Of a DNA stretch of 64,000 nucleotides, positions 32,711 to 40,745 are shown piece after piece; the first letter of the stretch is position 1, and each line of letters starts with the position of its first letter. The notes beneath the pieces are model-generated. The model had not been told where the DNA came from and did not search any database. It saw nothing but the letters and a program-made list of their open reading frames with translations. Made by a program: the position numbers and the translations under genes. Source of the DNA: JAAYCI01 sp964370045. Its GTDB lineage: Bacteria > Bacillota > Clostridia > Oscillospirales > Ruminococcaceae. The stretch is taken from NCBI GenBank assembly GCA_964370045.1, contig CAYJGZ010000001.1:124001-188000 (forward strand), written 5' to 3'.

Positions 32711-33898
32711 CTATTCGGGCATAATAAGCCTAAACTCGGTGGCCTGTGCAGTCTCCTGTTCAAGCTGTGCAAGCTGTGGCATGGCCGCCTCAAAGCGCAG
32801 TATATCCTCAAGGCGTGGCTTTGTTTTGGGGTGGGCCGGGGTGAATATGGTACAGCAGTCCTCGTAGGGCAGGATGCTTGTCTCAAACGTATCTATGCGC
32901 CGTGCGATGCTTGTTATCTCTATTTTGTCCATGCCTATGCAGGGGCGCAGGATGGGCAGCGGCACGGCGGCGTTTGTGCAGGCTATGGCCGCCATGGTTT
33001 GGCTGGCCACCTGCGCAAGGCTCTCGCCCGTGATAATGGCTTCACAGCGTTCTTTTTCGCATATCATGGCGGCTATGCGCAGCATACTGCGCCGCATGAG
33101 CACGGTGAAATACTCCTGCCGTGGCAGCGTGTCCCTTATGTACTCCTGCACCTTTGTGTAAAGCACATGGTGGTAGGGCAGCGGGCCGCACCAGCCTGAT
33201 AGAATTTCCGCAAGACGCTCCACCTTAGCAGAAGCACGGGGGCTTGTGTAGGGGGGGCTGGCAAAGTGTATGGGCACAAGCGCAAGCCCTCTTTTTGCCA
33301 TGAGCCATGCGGCGACGGGGCTGTCTATGCCGCCGCTTAAAAGCAGTGCCGCACGCCCACTGCTGGGAATGGGCAGGCCACCTGCGCCCTGCTGTTTTGC
33401 GCTGTGCACATATGCGCCCTGCTCGCGCACCTCCACCATTATTGTCAGCTGTGGGGTGTGCACATCCACTTTAAGATGGGGGCTTTGCCCAAGCACAAAA
33501 GCACCCACCTCACGGCTTAGCTCCATGCTGTTCAGCTCAAAAGTCTTGTCCGCACGCTTTGCCTTTACCTTGAAAGTTGCGGCGCTTTTAATGTCCTGCG
33601 CAAGGTAGGCGCTTACCGTGTCGGATATATCCTTCAGCGACTTTTCACAGCAGGCGGCACGGGAGAGCGTCGCGATGCCAAACACCCTTTTACAGCGCTC
33701 GTACACTCTTTGGGTGCAGGATACTGCCGCATCGTCCTTTGGCTCAAGGTATATGGTGCTTTGGGAGGCGTGCACCCTCCATTCGCCTAAGTCAGCGGTG
33801 CGCTTTCGCAGGTTTTTGAGCAGTGTTGCCTCAAATGATTTGCGGTTTTGCCCTTTTAGGGATAGTTCGCCCATAAAGGCCATGATGATTTCTTTCAA
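32711..33898 (-). CDS. thiI: tRNA 4-thiouridine synthase ThiI (no rhodanese domain)
   Basis: A 395-residue enzyme that adenylates U8 of tRNA and inserts sulfur, also used in thiamine thiazole synthesis. An N-terminal ferredoxin-like region (GELSLKGQNRKSFE) and THUMP domain (about 60-165) precede the PP-loop domain with LLSGGIDSPVAAWLMAKRG near residue 185. The C-terminal rhodanese domain of E. coli ThiI is absent, as usual in Gram-positives, where a dedicated cysteine desulfurase supplies sulfur. That partner is the gene just upstream (42-bp gap). The remaining C-terminal part holds PYEDCCTIFTPAHPKTKP, also typical. Confidence 0.93.
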   Translation of the reverse strand: MKEIIMAFMGELSLKGQNRKSFEATLLKNLRKRTADLGEWRVHASQSTIYLEPKDDAAVSCTQRVYERCKRVFGIATLSRAACCEKSLKDISDTVSAYLAQDIKSAATFKVKAKRADKTFELNSMELSREVGAFVLGQSPHLKVDVHTPQLTIMVEVREQGAYVHSAKQQGAGGLPIPSSGRAALLLSGGIDSPVAAWLMAKRGLALVPIHFASPPYTSPRASAKVERLAEILSGWCGPLPYHHVLYTKVQEYIRDTLPRQEYFTVLMRRSMLRIAAMICEKERCEAIITGESLAQVASQTMAAIACTNAAVPLPILRPCIGMDKIEITSIARRIDTFETSILPYEDCCTIFTPAHPKTKPRLEDILRFEAAMPQLAQLEQETAQATEFRLIMPE

Positions 33899-33940
33899 TT
33901 GTAAAACTCCTTATGGGAATGTCAGGTTACATAAACTTAA

Positions 33941-35140
33941 TTATCTAAAGCCGTGCTGTATGGAGGGCTTGCGAAGGCAGTTTGCCTTGCGTGCAAGGTT
34001 TCGTGCGGCATCGTTTAGCGCTAAAAGTAGCTCGTCTATGTCCGCTTCGGTGGTTTGGGCGCATATGCTCACACGCAGGGCGGTGTCTATCTGCCCTATG
34101 GGCACGCCCATTGCGCCGAGCGTGTGGCTGGAGTGCTCGCCGTTGCAAGCAGAGCCTGCGGACACGCACACGCCGAACTGTGCGTCCAAATGGTTTAGCA
34201 CGATTTGGCTTTTTAGGCCTGCCGGCATGGAGAAAAACACGATGTAGGGGCTTGCATCGGAGGGTGAGTGTATAATCAGCTCGTCGATGTCCCAAAGGCT
34301 CTGCACAAGGCGCTTGTGCAAAGCGGCTATGTGTGTGGTGGTGTGTTCTTTTTTCTCGCACACAAGCTGAACCGCTTTTGCGTATGCCGCCGCAAGGGCA
34401 GGTGCCTCTGTGCCGGGGCGAAGGCCCTGCTGCTGGCCGCCACCAAAGCAGAGGGGCTGTATATTTGCGCCGGAGCGCACATAAAGCGCGCCAACACCCT
34501 TTGGTGCGTGCAGTTTATGGCCGCTGGTGGAGTAGCTGTCTATTTTTGTCTCGGATAGCACAAGGGGCACTTTGCAAAAGCCCTGCACACCATCCACATG
34601 CACAAAGGTGCGTGGGTTTTTCGCCTTTACGGCAGCGCACAGCGCCGCAACATCCAAAACAGCGCCGCTCTCGTTGTTTACGTGCATGGCGCACACGAGG
34701 GCGGTCTTTGGCCCTACGGCGCTCACCATTTCATCTATATTCACCCTGCCGTCTCTTTTGGGCATCACCTTTGTGAGCGAAAATCCCTCCTCGCTTGCAA
34801 GGTGGGACACCGCCCCCAAAACACTGGGGTGCTCATACCCCGTGCACACAATGTGCTCCGCCCAAGCCTTGCGTGCACGTGCCGCACCCAAAACGGCGAT
34901 GTTGTTTGCCTCGGTGCCGCCCGAGGTGAAGTACACCTCCTTGGCAAGACAGCCAAGCGCAACTGAAAGCGTTTTGCGTGCGTCGGTGAGCGTGTCCTCT
35001 GCGGCAAGGCCTGCATGATAAAGGGAGGCGGGGTTTGCCCACACATCACACAGCGTCTCTGACAAAAGCTGTGCAACCTGCGGAAATACCTGCGTGGTGG
35101 AGGCGTTGTCGAGATAGTGCACGGAGGATGTGGGTGACAT
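33941..35140 (-). CDS. Cysteine desulfurase (NifS/NifZ-like), partner of ThiI
   Basis: A 399-residue PLP enzyme that takes sulfur from cysteine as a persulfide. Motifs: YLDNASTT near the start, FTSGGTEANNIAV, GYEHPSV, HVDGVQGF, the PLP lysine in STSGHKLHAPKGVG (near 200) and the catalytic cysteine in VSAGSACNGEHSSHTL (near 325). The position upstream of thiI points to sulfur supply for 4-thiouridine, as for NifZ in Bacillus. The ATG at 35140 has AAGGA nine bases before it. A TTG nine bases upstream lies directly on this site and is not used. No iscU-type scaffold gene is nearby. Confidence 0.92.
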   Translation of the reverse strand: MSPTSSVHYLDNASTTQVFPQVAQLLSETLCDVWANPASLYHAGLAAEDTLTDARKTLSVALGCLAKEVYFTSGGTEANNIAVLGAARARKAWAEHIVCTGYEHPSVLGAVSHLASEEGFSLTKVMPKRDGRVNIDEMVSAVGPKTALVCAMHVNNESGAVLDVAALCAAVKAKNPRTFVHVDGVQGFCKVPLVLSETKIDSYSTSGHKLHAPKGVGALYVRSGANIQPLCFGGGQQQGLRPGTEAPALAAAYAKAVQLVCEKKEHTTTHIAALHKRLVQSLWDIDELIIHSPSDASPYIVFFSMPAGLKSQIVLNHLDAQFGVCVSAGSACNGEHSSHTLGAMGVPIGQIDTALRVSICAQTTEADIDELLLALNDAARNLARKANCLRKPSIQHGFR

Positions 35141-35194
35141 AGCTATCAATCCTTATCATAATAAAAATATACGTACAAGATGTGTGCGAGATAG

Positions 35195-35290
35195 GTGTGT
35201 GGATAAAAGTGTTCGCTTGGTTATTCAGCATATAGTTTTGCAGCTGCTGTGTGGAGGGATAACGGCGAAAACATGCGAACATACGATGCA
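35195..35290. repeat. Diverged intergenic palindrome
   Basis: GTGTGTGGATAAAAG at the left resembles the left end of the palindromic repeat family. TGTTCGC pairs with GCGAACA and GTTAT with ATAAC across the middle. It lies between the cysteine desulfurase gene and the end of the V-ATPase operon. Confidence 0.4.
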
Positions 35291-35292
35291 AA

Positions 35293-35919
35293 TCAGCCTT
35301 GCACACGCTTTTCTGACTTTGTGCGCTTTATGAGCTTTAGGCGAGAAAACGCCTCACGCTCCTGCTCTTCCAGCGTTGCGCTTATGGTGTGCACATAGCC
35401 TTGATAGCGTGGCACTACCACGTACTCAAGCGTGTTTGCCCGACGCTGGTTCTTTTTGATGGCCTGCGCCAAGCGGTATATGCTGTTTTCAATGCCGGCA
35501 AGCCGTGCGCAAAGCTCCTTTACCTGCGTGAACTGGGTGTAGGTGGCATCCATGTAGTGGTTAGTGGAGGAGAAGCCGTAAAAGGGGCGGGGTGGGCTTT
35601 GCTCGTGCGAGGTGCTCGGAAGCTCCACGCCCATGACGTTTCGTCGGCTCACCCTAAATCCGCTTTCCTCGGGCGTGTGGCTTTTAAGCGTTGTGGAAAT
35701 GCCCATTGTCACATTGGCCATTTGCAGGTTGCTGTAAGCGCTTGAAAACGTGCCGCCAATATCATTTTGCAGCTCTGCGGCCTGCTCGATAAGCAGCATC
35801 ATCTCACGCATGAGAACAGTGTGCTTGCGCCGCAGGACATCAAAGCCCTTTTTCGCCAGCGAGAGGTTTCTCTTGGCGGAAATTAGGTTTGCTTTTGTGG
35901 GAAGTGCAGCATTTGGCAT
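35293..35919 (-). CDS. ntpD: V-type ATP synthase subunit D
   Basis: A 208-residue coiled-coil central-axle subunit of the V1 motor. It starts LPTKANLISAKRNLSLAKKGFDVLRRKHTVLM, the conserved P-T-K..L...K..L..A..G..LL+.K motif, and ends in a second long helix (ENSIYRLAQAIKKNQRRANTLEYVVVPRYQ). It turns inside the A3B3 ring and connects to subunit F and the membrane rotor. It is the last gene of the operon. The ATG at 35919 follows AAGGA; a GTG three codons upstream is too close to that site. The insert GVELPSTSHEQSPPRPFYGF (about 100-120) is where the family varies. Confidence 0.92.
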   Translation of the reverse strand: MPNAALPTKANLISAKRNLSLAKKGFDVLRRKHTVLMREMMLLIEQAAELQNDIGGTFSSAYSNLQMANVTMGISTTLKSHTPEESGFRVSRRNVMGVELPSTSHEQSPPRPFYGFSSTNHYMDATYTQFTQVKELCARLAGIENSIYRLAQAIKKNQRRANTLEYVVVPRYQGYVHTISATLEEQEREAFSRLKLIKRTKSEKRVQG

Positions 35920-35962
35920 GGCGTTCACAGTCCTTTTTTGCAGGGTGTAAGCGAGGGGGTGT

Positions 35963-37348
35963 TTATGTGTCGGATATGCTTAGCTTTTCTTTTAGCAGTT
36001 CCTTGTCCACACGGTCAAGCTCGCCCAAGGGCAGTAGCCCTAAAAGCTTCCAGCCTATATCAAGGCTTTGCTCGAGTGTGCGGTTTTCGCCGAAACCTTG
36101 GCTTAAAAATTCTGCCTCAAAGCTACGTGCAAACTCAAGGTATTGTTTGTCCAGCTCGAGCAGCTCGCTCTCGCCCACAACACCTGCAAGAGCCCGTGAC
36201 TCCACAGCCTTTGCGTAGCTGGCAAAAAGCTGGTTTGCCAAAGCCTGATGGTCCCCTCGGGTGTAGCCCTCGCCTATGCCGTCCTTTGCAAGACGTGAAA
36301 GGCTGGGAAGCACATCCACAGGCGGATACACACCGCTTTGCTCAAGAAAGCGGCTTAGCACTATCTGCCCCTCGGTGATGTAGCCGGTGAGGTCGGGCAC
36401 GGGGTGGGTGATGTCGTCGTTTGGCATGGTGAGTATGGGTATTTGCGTAAGGCTACCCGAGTTGCCGTTTAGCGTGCCCGCACGCTCGAAAAGGCTTGCC
36501 AAATCCGAATAAAGGTAGCCGGGGTAGCCCTTGCGGCCGGGTATTTCGCCACGGGAGGAGGAAAACTCACGCAGTGCCTCTGCGTAGCTTGTCATGTCGC
36601 TCATCACCACCAGCACGTGCATACCCTTGTCAAAGGCGAGGTACTCTGCGGCGGTGAGCGCACAGCGTGGCGCAAGCGTGCGCTCCACAATGGGGTCGGA
36701 CAGAAGGTTCAAAAACATGCACACTCTGTTTATAGCGCCCGTTTCTTCAAAGCTCTGGCGGAAAAAATTTGCCACATCACGGCTGATGCCCATGGCGCAA
36801 AACACCACGCAAAAGTTATCCGCATCCCCCTCTTTGGAGGCTATCTGCGCTTGGCGCACAATTTGCGCCGCAAGCTTGTTGTGGCTCATGCCGCTACCCG
36901 AAAAAATGGGCAGCTTTTGCCCACGTATCAGCGTGAAAAGTGTATCTATGGAGGATATGCCCGTGTGTATATAGTTGCGTGGGTAGCTGCGTGATACGGG
37001 ATTTATGGGCTTTGCGTTTATATCCCTTTCAAGCTCCGAGTACACAGGGCCAAGGCCATCGGTAGGGCTTCCCTTGCCATCAAATGTGCGCCCCAGCATC
37101 TCTTTTGCCAAAGGTATGTGCAGGCCTTTGCCTGTGAAGCGGGTGTTTACATTTTGTGGGGACATTCCTGCGGTGGAGCGAAACACCTCCATAACAGCAT
37201 ACTCGCCCTGTAGCATTATCACCCTGCCAAGGCAACTGCCGCTTGGGGTGGTGAATTGCACCATCTCCTCGTTTGAAACTCCCGTAACCCCCGAAAGCCC
37301 CACAAGCGGCCCGTTTATTTCATCAAGGCCTATATATTCCATAGCCAC
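35963..37348 (-). CDS. ntpB: V-type ATP synthase subunit B
   Basis: A 461-residue regulatory, non-catalytic subunit of the V1 ring. It begins GLDEINGPLVGLSGVTGVSNEE and contains NPVSRSYPRNYIHTGISSID and LPIFSGSGMSHNKLA, where subunit A would have its P-loop; the missing GKT marks it as B. DMTSYAEALREFSSSRGEIPGRKGYPGYLYSDLA is strongly conserved in B subunits. The GTG at 37348 lies 9 bases after AAAGGGGGG. Overall layout and length fit the family. The gene lies between the A and D genes, as in most bacterial V-ATPase operons. Confidence 0.95.
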   Translation of the reverse strand: MAMEYIGLDEINGPLVGLSGVTGVSNEEMVQFTTPSGSCLGRVIMLQGEYAVMEVFRSTAGMSPQNVNTRFTGKGLHIPLAKEMLGRTFDGKGSPTDGLGPVYSELERDINAKPINPVSRSYPRNYIHTGISSIDTLFTLIRGQKLPIFSGSGMSHNKLAAQIVRQAQIASKEGDADNFCVVFCAMGISRDVANFFRQSFEETGAINRVCMFLNLLSDPIVERTLAPRCALTAAEYLAFDKGMHVLVVMSDMTSYAEALREFSSSRGEIPGRKGYPGYLYSDLASLFERAGTLNGNSGSLTQIPILTMPNDDITHPVPDLTGYITEGQIVLSRFLEQSGVYPPVDVLPSLSRLAKDGIGEGYTRGDHQALANQLFASYAKAVESRALAGVVGESELLELDKQYLEFARSFEAEFLSQGFGENRTLEQSLDIGWKLLGLLPLGELDRVDKELLKEKLSISDT

Positions 37349-37396
37349 GGGTAAATGCCCCCCTTTTGGTGTGTGAAGTAGGTGCGTAATACAAAA

Positions 37397-39205
37397 TTAA
37401 GTGGATTGCTCGGATGTGAGCTGATGCTTTGTGGAAATATTCGGCGGAACAAGACTTAAGAGTGTGTTCGCCATTTTATCTATCTCTGCGCAGTACTCGC
37501 TGAAAATATGCAAATCATCGTTAGAGGTGTCGTACTTTATTTGTATGATGCGCTCGAAAATACCTGTTTTGCGAATGTCGTCGGTGAAACCCCCCTCGTT
37601 TAGGAGCTTTGTGCAGGTGTTTTTTAGGTACACAATCACTTGCATCATGGCAAGCTGTTTTTCGAGGGGGACGAAGGTGTCCACCTTGTGGTAGGCGTTT
37701 TGCTGTAAAAAGCCACTGCGCACAACACGAGCTAAGTTCAGCGTGAGCTTTTGCTCGTCCGGCAGTACATCCGGCCCGATAAGCCGCACTATCTCCTGCA
37801 GGCGACTCTCTTCGCTTAATAAAGACAGTATTTCCCCTCGCATTTTTTGCCAGTCCGCTCCCACGTTCAGTGCGTAGTATTTGTCAAGTGCGTCGCTGTA
37901 TTCGCTGTAGCTTAGGTTCCAGTCTATGGCAGGGTAGTGGCGTGCGTAGGCGAGCGAGCGGTCCAGCGCCAAAAATGCACGCACAAAGCGCTTTGTGTTT
38001 TGGGTGACAGGCTCCGAAAAGTCCGCCCCTTGGGGGCTTACGGCGCCTATTATGGAGATACTGCCGCTTGTACCGTTTAGGTTGAGTGTACAGCCTGCAC
38101 GCTCGTAAAACCCTGCAAGGCGGGAGGGCAGGTAGGATGGAAAGCCCTCCTCGGCAGGCATCTCCTCAAGGCGGGCGGAAACCTCACGCAGTGCCTCCGC
38201 CCAGCGGGAGGTGGAGTCTGCCATGAGTGCAACGTCATAGCCCATGTCACGGTAGTACTCCGCAAGAGTGATGCCTGTGTATATGGAGGCCTCCCGCGCC
38301 GCTACGGGCATGTTGGAGGTGTTCGCTATGAGTATTGTGCGCTCGGACATGGGGCGGCCGTTTTTTGGGTCCACAAGCTCGCCAAATTCCTCAAGCACCT
38401 GTGTCATCTCGTTGCCCCGCTCGCCGCACCCCACATACACCACAATGTGCGCATCGCTCCACTTTGCCAGCTGGTGCTGTGTCATGGTTTTGCCCGTGCC
38501 AAAGCCGCCCGGCAAAGCGGCCGTGCCGCCCTTTGCAATGGGAAAAAGCGTGTCAATAACACGCTGTCCGGTGATGAGCGGCCGCTCTATGGGGGTGTAT
38601 CGTGTGATGGGACGGGGTGTCTTAATGGGCCAGCTTTGCGCCAAAAACAGGGTGTGTTCTTTTTTTTGTGCGTCCTCAATGCGCAGGATGGGCTGTGTGA
38701 CGGTGTACTGCCCGTCCTGCGCTGTCCACACCACCCTGCCGCTGAGCAGGGGCGGCACCATGCTTTTGTGCAGGATGCCTGCCGTTTCGGGGCAGGTGGC
38801 TATTATGTCGCCACCACGCAACTCATCACCTACGCTTACAGTGATGCTCACATCCCACAAAGTTTCCTCATCCAGGTTTGCGGGGTGCAAGCCGGGCAGT
38901 ATGAATGCGCCGCTTTGTGCCTCGATAGCCTTTAGCGGACGCTGGATGCCGTCGAAAACAGCGCTTAAGATGCCGGGGCCAAGCTGTACCGAAAGAGGTG
39001 CGCCACTGCCGCGAACCTCTTCGCCCACCTGCAAGCCTGCTGTATCCTCGTACACCTGTATTACGGTGGAGTCATCGTTTATGGCGATGACCTCACCCAC
39101 AAAGCCTGCTTTTCCCACATAAACCATCTCAAGTAGCGCAAAGCTACGAGTGTTTTTGGTGGTGATGACAGGCCCGCTGATGGAAAAAATAACATCCTGT
39201 GCCAT
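37397..39205 (-). CDS. ntpA: V-type ATP synthase subunit A (catalytic)
   Basis: A 602-residue catalytic subunit that hydrolyses or makes ATP in the V1 ring. The Walker A loop PGGFGTGKTMTQHQLAKWS lies near residue 230, with the preceding bulge region typical of A subunits (residues about 120-200, including GILHKSMVPPLLSG). Later EYYRDMGYDVALMADSTSRW holds the Walker B aspartate, and LPSRLAGFYERAG follows. The nearby palindrome at 39218 lies in the gap before the gene. ATG at 39205 follows TAGGAGAGAG. The subunit order around it is E-A-B-D. Confidence 0.95.
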   Translation of the reverse strand: MAQDVIFSISGPVITTKNTRSFALLEMVYVGKAGFVGEVIAINDDSTVIQVYEDTAGLQVGEEVRGSGAPLSVQLGPGILSAVFDGIQRPLKAIEAQSGAFILPGLHPANLDEETLWDVSITVSVGDELRGGDIIATCPETAGILHKSMVPPLLSGRVVWTAQDGQYTVTQPILRIEDAQKKEHTLFLAQSWPIKTPRPITRYTPIERPLITGQRVIDTLFPIAKGGTAALPGGFGTGKTMTQHQLAKWSDAHIVVYVGCGERGNEMTQVLEEFGELVDPKNGRPMSERTILIANTSNMPVAAREASIYTGITLAEYYRDMGYDVALMADSTSRWAEALREVSARLEEMPAEEGFPSYLPSRLAGFYERAGCTLNLNGTSGSISIIGAVSPQGADFSEPVTQNTKRFVRAFLALDRSLAYARHYPAIDWNLSYSEYSDALDKYYALNVGADWQKMRGEILSLLSEESRLQEIVRLIGPDVLPDEQKLTLNLARVVRSGFLQQNAYHKVDTFVPLEKQLAMMQVIVYLKNTCTKLLNEGGFTDDIRKTGIFERIIQIKYDTSNDDLHIFSEYCAEIDKMANTLLSLVPPNISTKHQLTSEQST

Positions 39206-39217
39206 AGCTCTCTCCTA

Positions 39218-39235
39218 ATATAGTGTTGACACTAT
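39218..39235. promoter_or_regulatory. Short palindrome AGTGTTGACACT
   Basis: ATATAGTGTTGACACTAT lies in the gap between subunits E and A. The same core AGTGTTGACACTATCT occurs at 46427, before the cardiolipin synthase gene. It equals the two ends of the 164-bp MITE-like element joined together (ATATAGTGTCG plus CGACACTAT), so it could be an internally deleted element, or instead a regulator site. Confidence 0.4.
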
Positions 39236-39298
39236 CTAAGCTCGATGCTGTGTGATGCTGAAGTAGGGTAGGGCGAGCTGCAAGCAAATGCCCTGCGC

Positions 39299-39895
39299 CT
39301 ACAGCTGCTGAGTTAAGGGGGAGCACTGCGTAAAGGCGAGCCGCTCATTCAGCAGTGCTGCATCAAGGCTCTCGTCGTACAGGCGGTTGCCACTGCGCAT
39401 CTTCAGCCCTCCGATGCGTATGCCCTCATCCTGCTCAATAAGCACACTCGGTAGCGCTGAGAGTATATCCTGCGTAAAGCACATGTCCTCCTTGCGCAAG
39501 AATATTGTGGGTGCATGTGTTGTGCCTGCGTGCTTTGCGCAGTGCACTGCGCGCCGCACAAGCCATGCACCGTACGCATCGCCGGATGAAAAAGCGCAAA
39601 GCCTCTCTTGCACCTCGGCAAACATCTCCTCCACAAGCTGTGTGCGATACGCAAAAAGCTCCTCTTTTGCACTTTGTATAGCGACTGCACAGGACTGCGC
39701 ATAATCTGTGCTAAGCTGCTGTTTGAGTAAATATGCGTCGGCGGCCGTATCACATTTGTGGTGTGTTTCGGCCAGTAGCTCATCGGCGGCTTCTTGCGCC
39801 TTGTGCACAATATCGTCGCTCTTCACCTTGGCGGAGTTCACCACAAGGTTTGTGAACAGCGCATCCCGCATAATGTCCTTTAGGCTAAGTTTCAC
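39299..39895 (-). CDS. ntpE: V-type ATP synthase subunit E
   Basis: A 198-residue peripheral-stalk subunit. A long N-terminal helix rich in Ala, Lys and Glu (KSDDIVHKAQEAADELLAETH...) is followed by a small globular end (FLRKEDMCFTQDILSALPSVL, then GIRIGGLKMRSGNRLYDESLDAAL), the usual DxSL..al ending of E subunits. It pairs with the coiled-coil subunit encoded first in the operon. The GTG at 39895 is preferred because GAGGT lies seven bases before it; an ATG 13 codons upstream has no ribosome site. Confidence 0.85.
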   Translation of the reverse strand: MKLSLKDIMRDALFTNLVVNSAKVKSDDIVHKAQEAADELLAETHHKCDTAADAYLLKQQLSTDYAQSCAVAIQSAKEELFAYRTQLVEEMFAEVQERLCAFSSGDAYGAWLVRRAVHCAKHAGTTHAPTIFLRKEDMCFTQDILSALPSVLIEQDEGIRIGGLKMRSGNRLYDESLDAALLNERLAFTQCSPLTQQL

Positions 39896-40001
39896 TGTGT
39901 GTACCTCTGTGTGTTGTTTTGCAAAGGAAAACATGTTGGCAAACTGAAAAAATGAGTAAAAACAAGCATATTGCGCACACCACTACGGGCAGTGCGTCCG
40001 C

Positions 40002-40310
40002 TTAGAGCTTTATGCCCAGCACGCCTAAAAGGTACTGCTTTATGCTGTCGGATACGTCATCGCCACCGTGCCTGTCGGGCATTTCCACTATTAGGGGGGT
40101 GCGCCACTTTTCCTTGTAGCTGAAAACAAGGCTGTCGTGCTCTCGAATAAGCTTGCTTGTGATGAGCACAAGGCCTATTTGTTCGTCCTGCCCGGCTTTG
40201 TCCAGCGCCTGCGTCAGCTCCTGCTGTGAGTGAGCTACCACACCGCTTACCCCCACCATTTGTAGGCCTGCGAGTGTATCTACATTATCGCTTATCAAAA
40301 AGTATTTCAT
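40002..40310 (-). CDS. ntpG: V-type ATP synthase subunit F
   Basis: A 102-residue subunit of the central stalk, called NtpG in Enterococcus naming. It starts MKYFLISDNVDTLAGLQMVGVSG, a Rossmann-like beta-alpha opening, and contains IGLVLITSKLIREH and TPLIVEMPDR, all typical of subunit F. It binds subunit D and regulates turnover. Its gene follows the proteolipid gene after 27 bp and precedes subunit E. Length matches the family's 100-110 residues. Confidence 0.92.
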   Translation of the reverse strand: MKYFLISDNVDTLAGLQMVGVSGVVAHSQQELTQALDKAGQDEQIGLVLITSKLIREHDSLVFSYKEKWRTPLIVEMPDRHGGDDVSDSIKQYLLGVLGIKL

Positions 40311-40337
40311 GTGTTTTCACCGTAAGAAAAGAAATTC

Positions 40338-40673
40338 CTATCCGTTCAGAATAAGAATGGAAATAAGCATACCGTACAGCGCAATACCCTCGCCCAAAGC
40401 CACAAATATAAGCGACTTGCCAAAGCTTTTGGGGTCCTCTGTAAGCGCACCGATGGCGGCGGGAGCGCCCGCACCCACGGCGATACCTCCGCCGATGGCG
40501 GCTATGCCGGTGGACAATGCGGCACCTATGTAAGCCATGCCCCTGCTAAACTCGCCCGAGAGTATTATCTCCTCCTCACCTGCGGCAAACACGGACGGCG
40601 TGAACACACAGGCGAGTGCCGCCAAAATGCCCACCATAAAAATTGTTTGTCCGAACTTTCTTCTCTTTTTCAT
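40338..40673 (-). CDS. ntpK: V-type ATP synthase subunit K (proteolipid, single hairpin)
   Basis: A 111-residue membrane-ring subunit. A basic start and hydrophobic stretch (about 8-31, FGQTIFMVGILAALACVFTP) look like a signal or extra helix. Then comes one hairpin: helix AYIGAALSTGIAAIGGGIAVGAGA (about 47-78) and helix SLIFVALGEGIALYGMLISILIL (about 87-110) with the ion-binding Glu95. Only one hairpin is present, where the Enterococcus subunit has two. Ser/Thr does not follow the Glu (Glu-Gly), so Na+ or H+ cannot be decided from this sequence. The gene lies between subunit I and subunit F. Confidence 0.9.
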   Translation of the reverse strand: MKKRRKFGQTIFMVGILAALACVFTPSVFAAGEEEIILSGEFSRGMAYIGAALSTGIAAIGGGIAVGAGAPAAIGALTEDPKSFGKSLIFVALGEGIALYGMLISILILNG

Positions 40674-40745
40674 GCGTAGAGCCTCCCTAAAGTTTTGGTA
40701 AATGCACCCTTGTGAGTGGGGTGTGTTTTGTGCGAGATATGTGGG

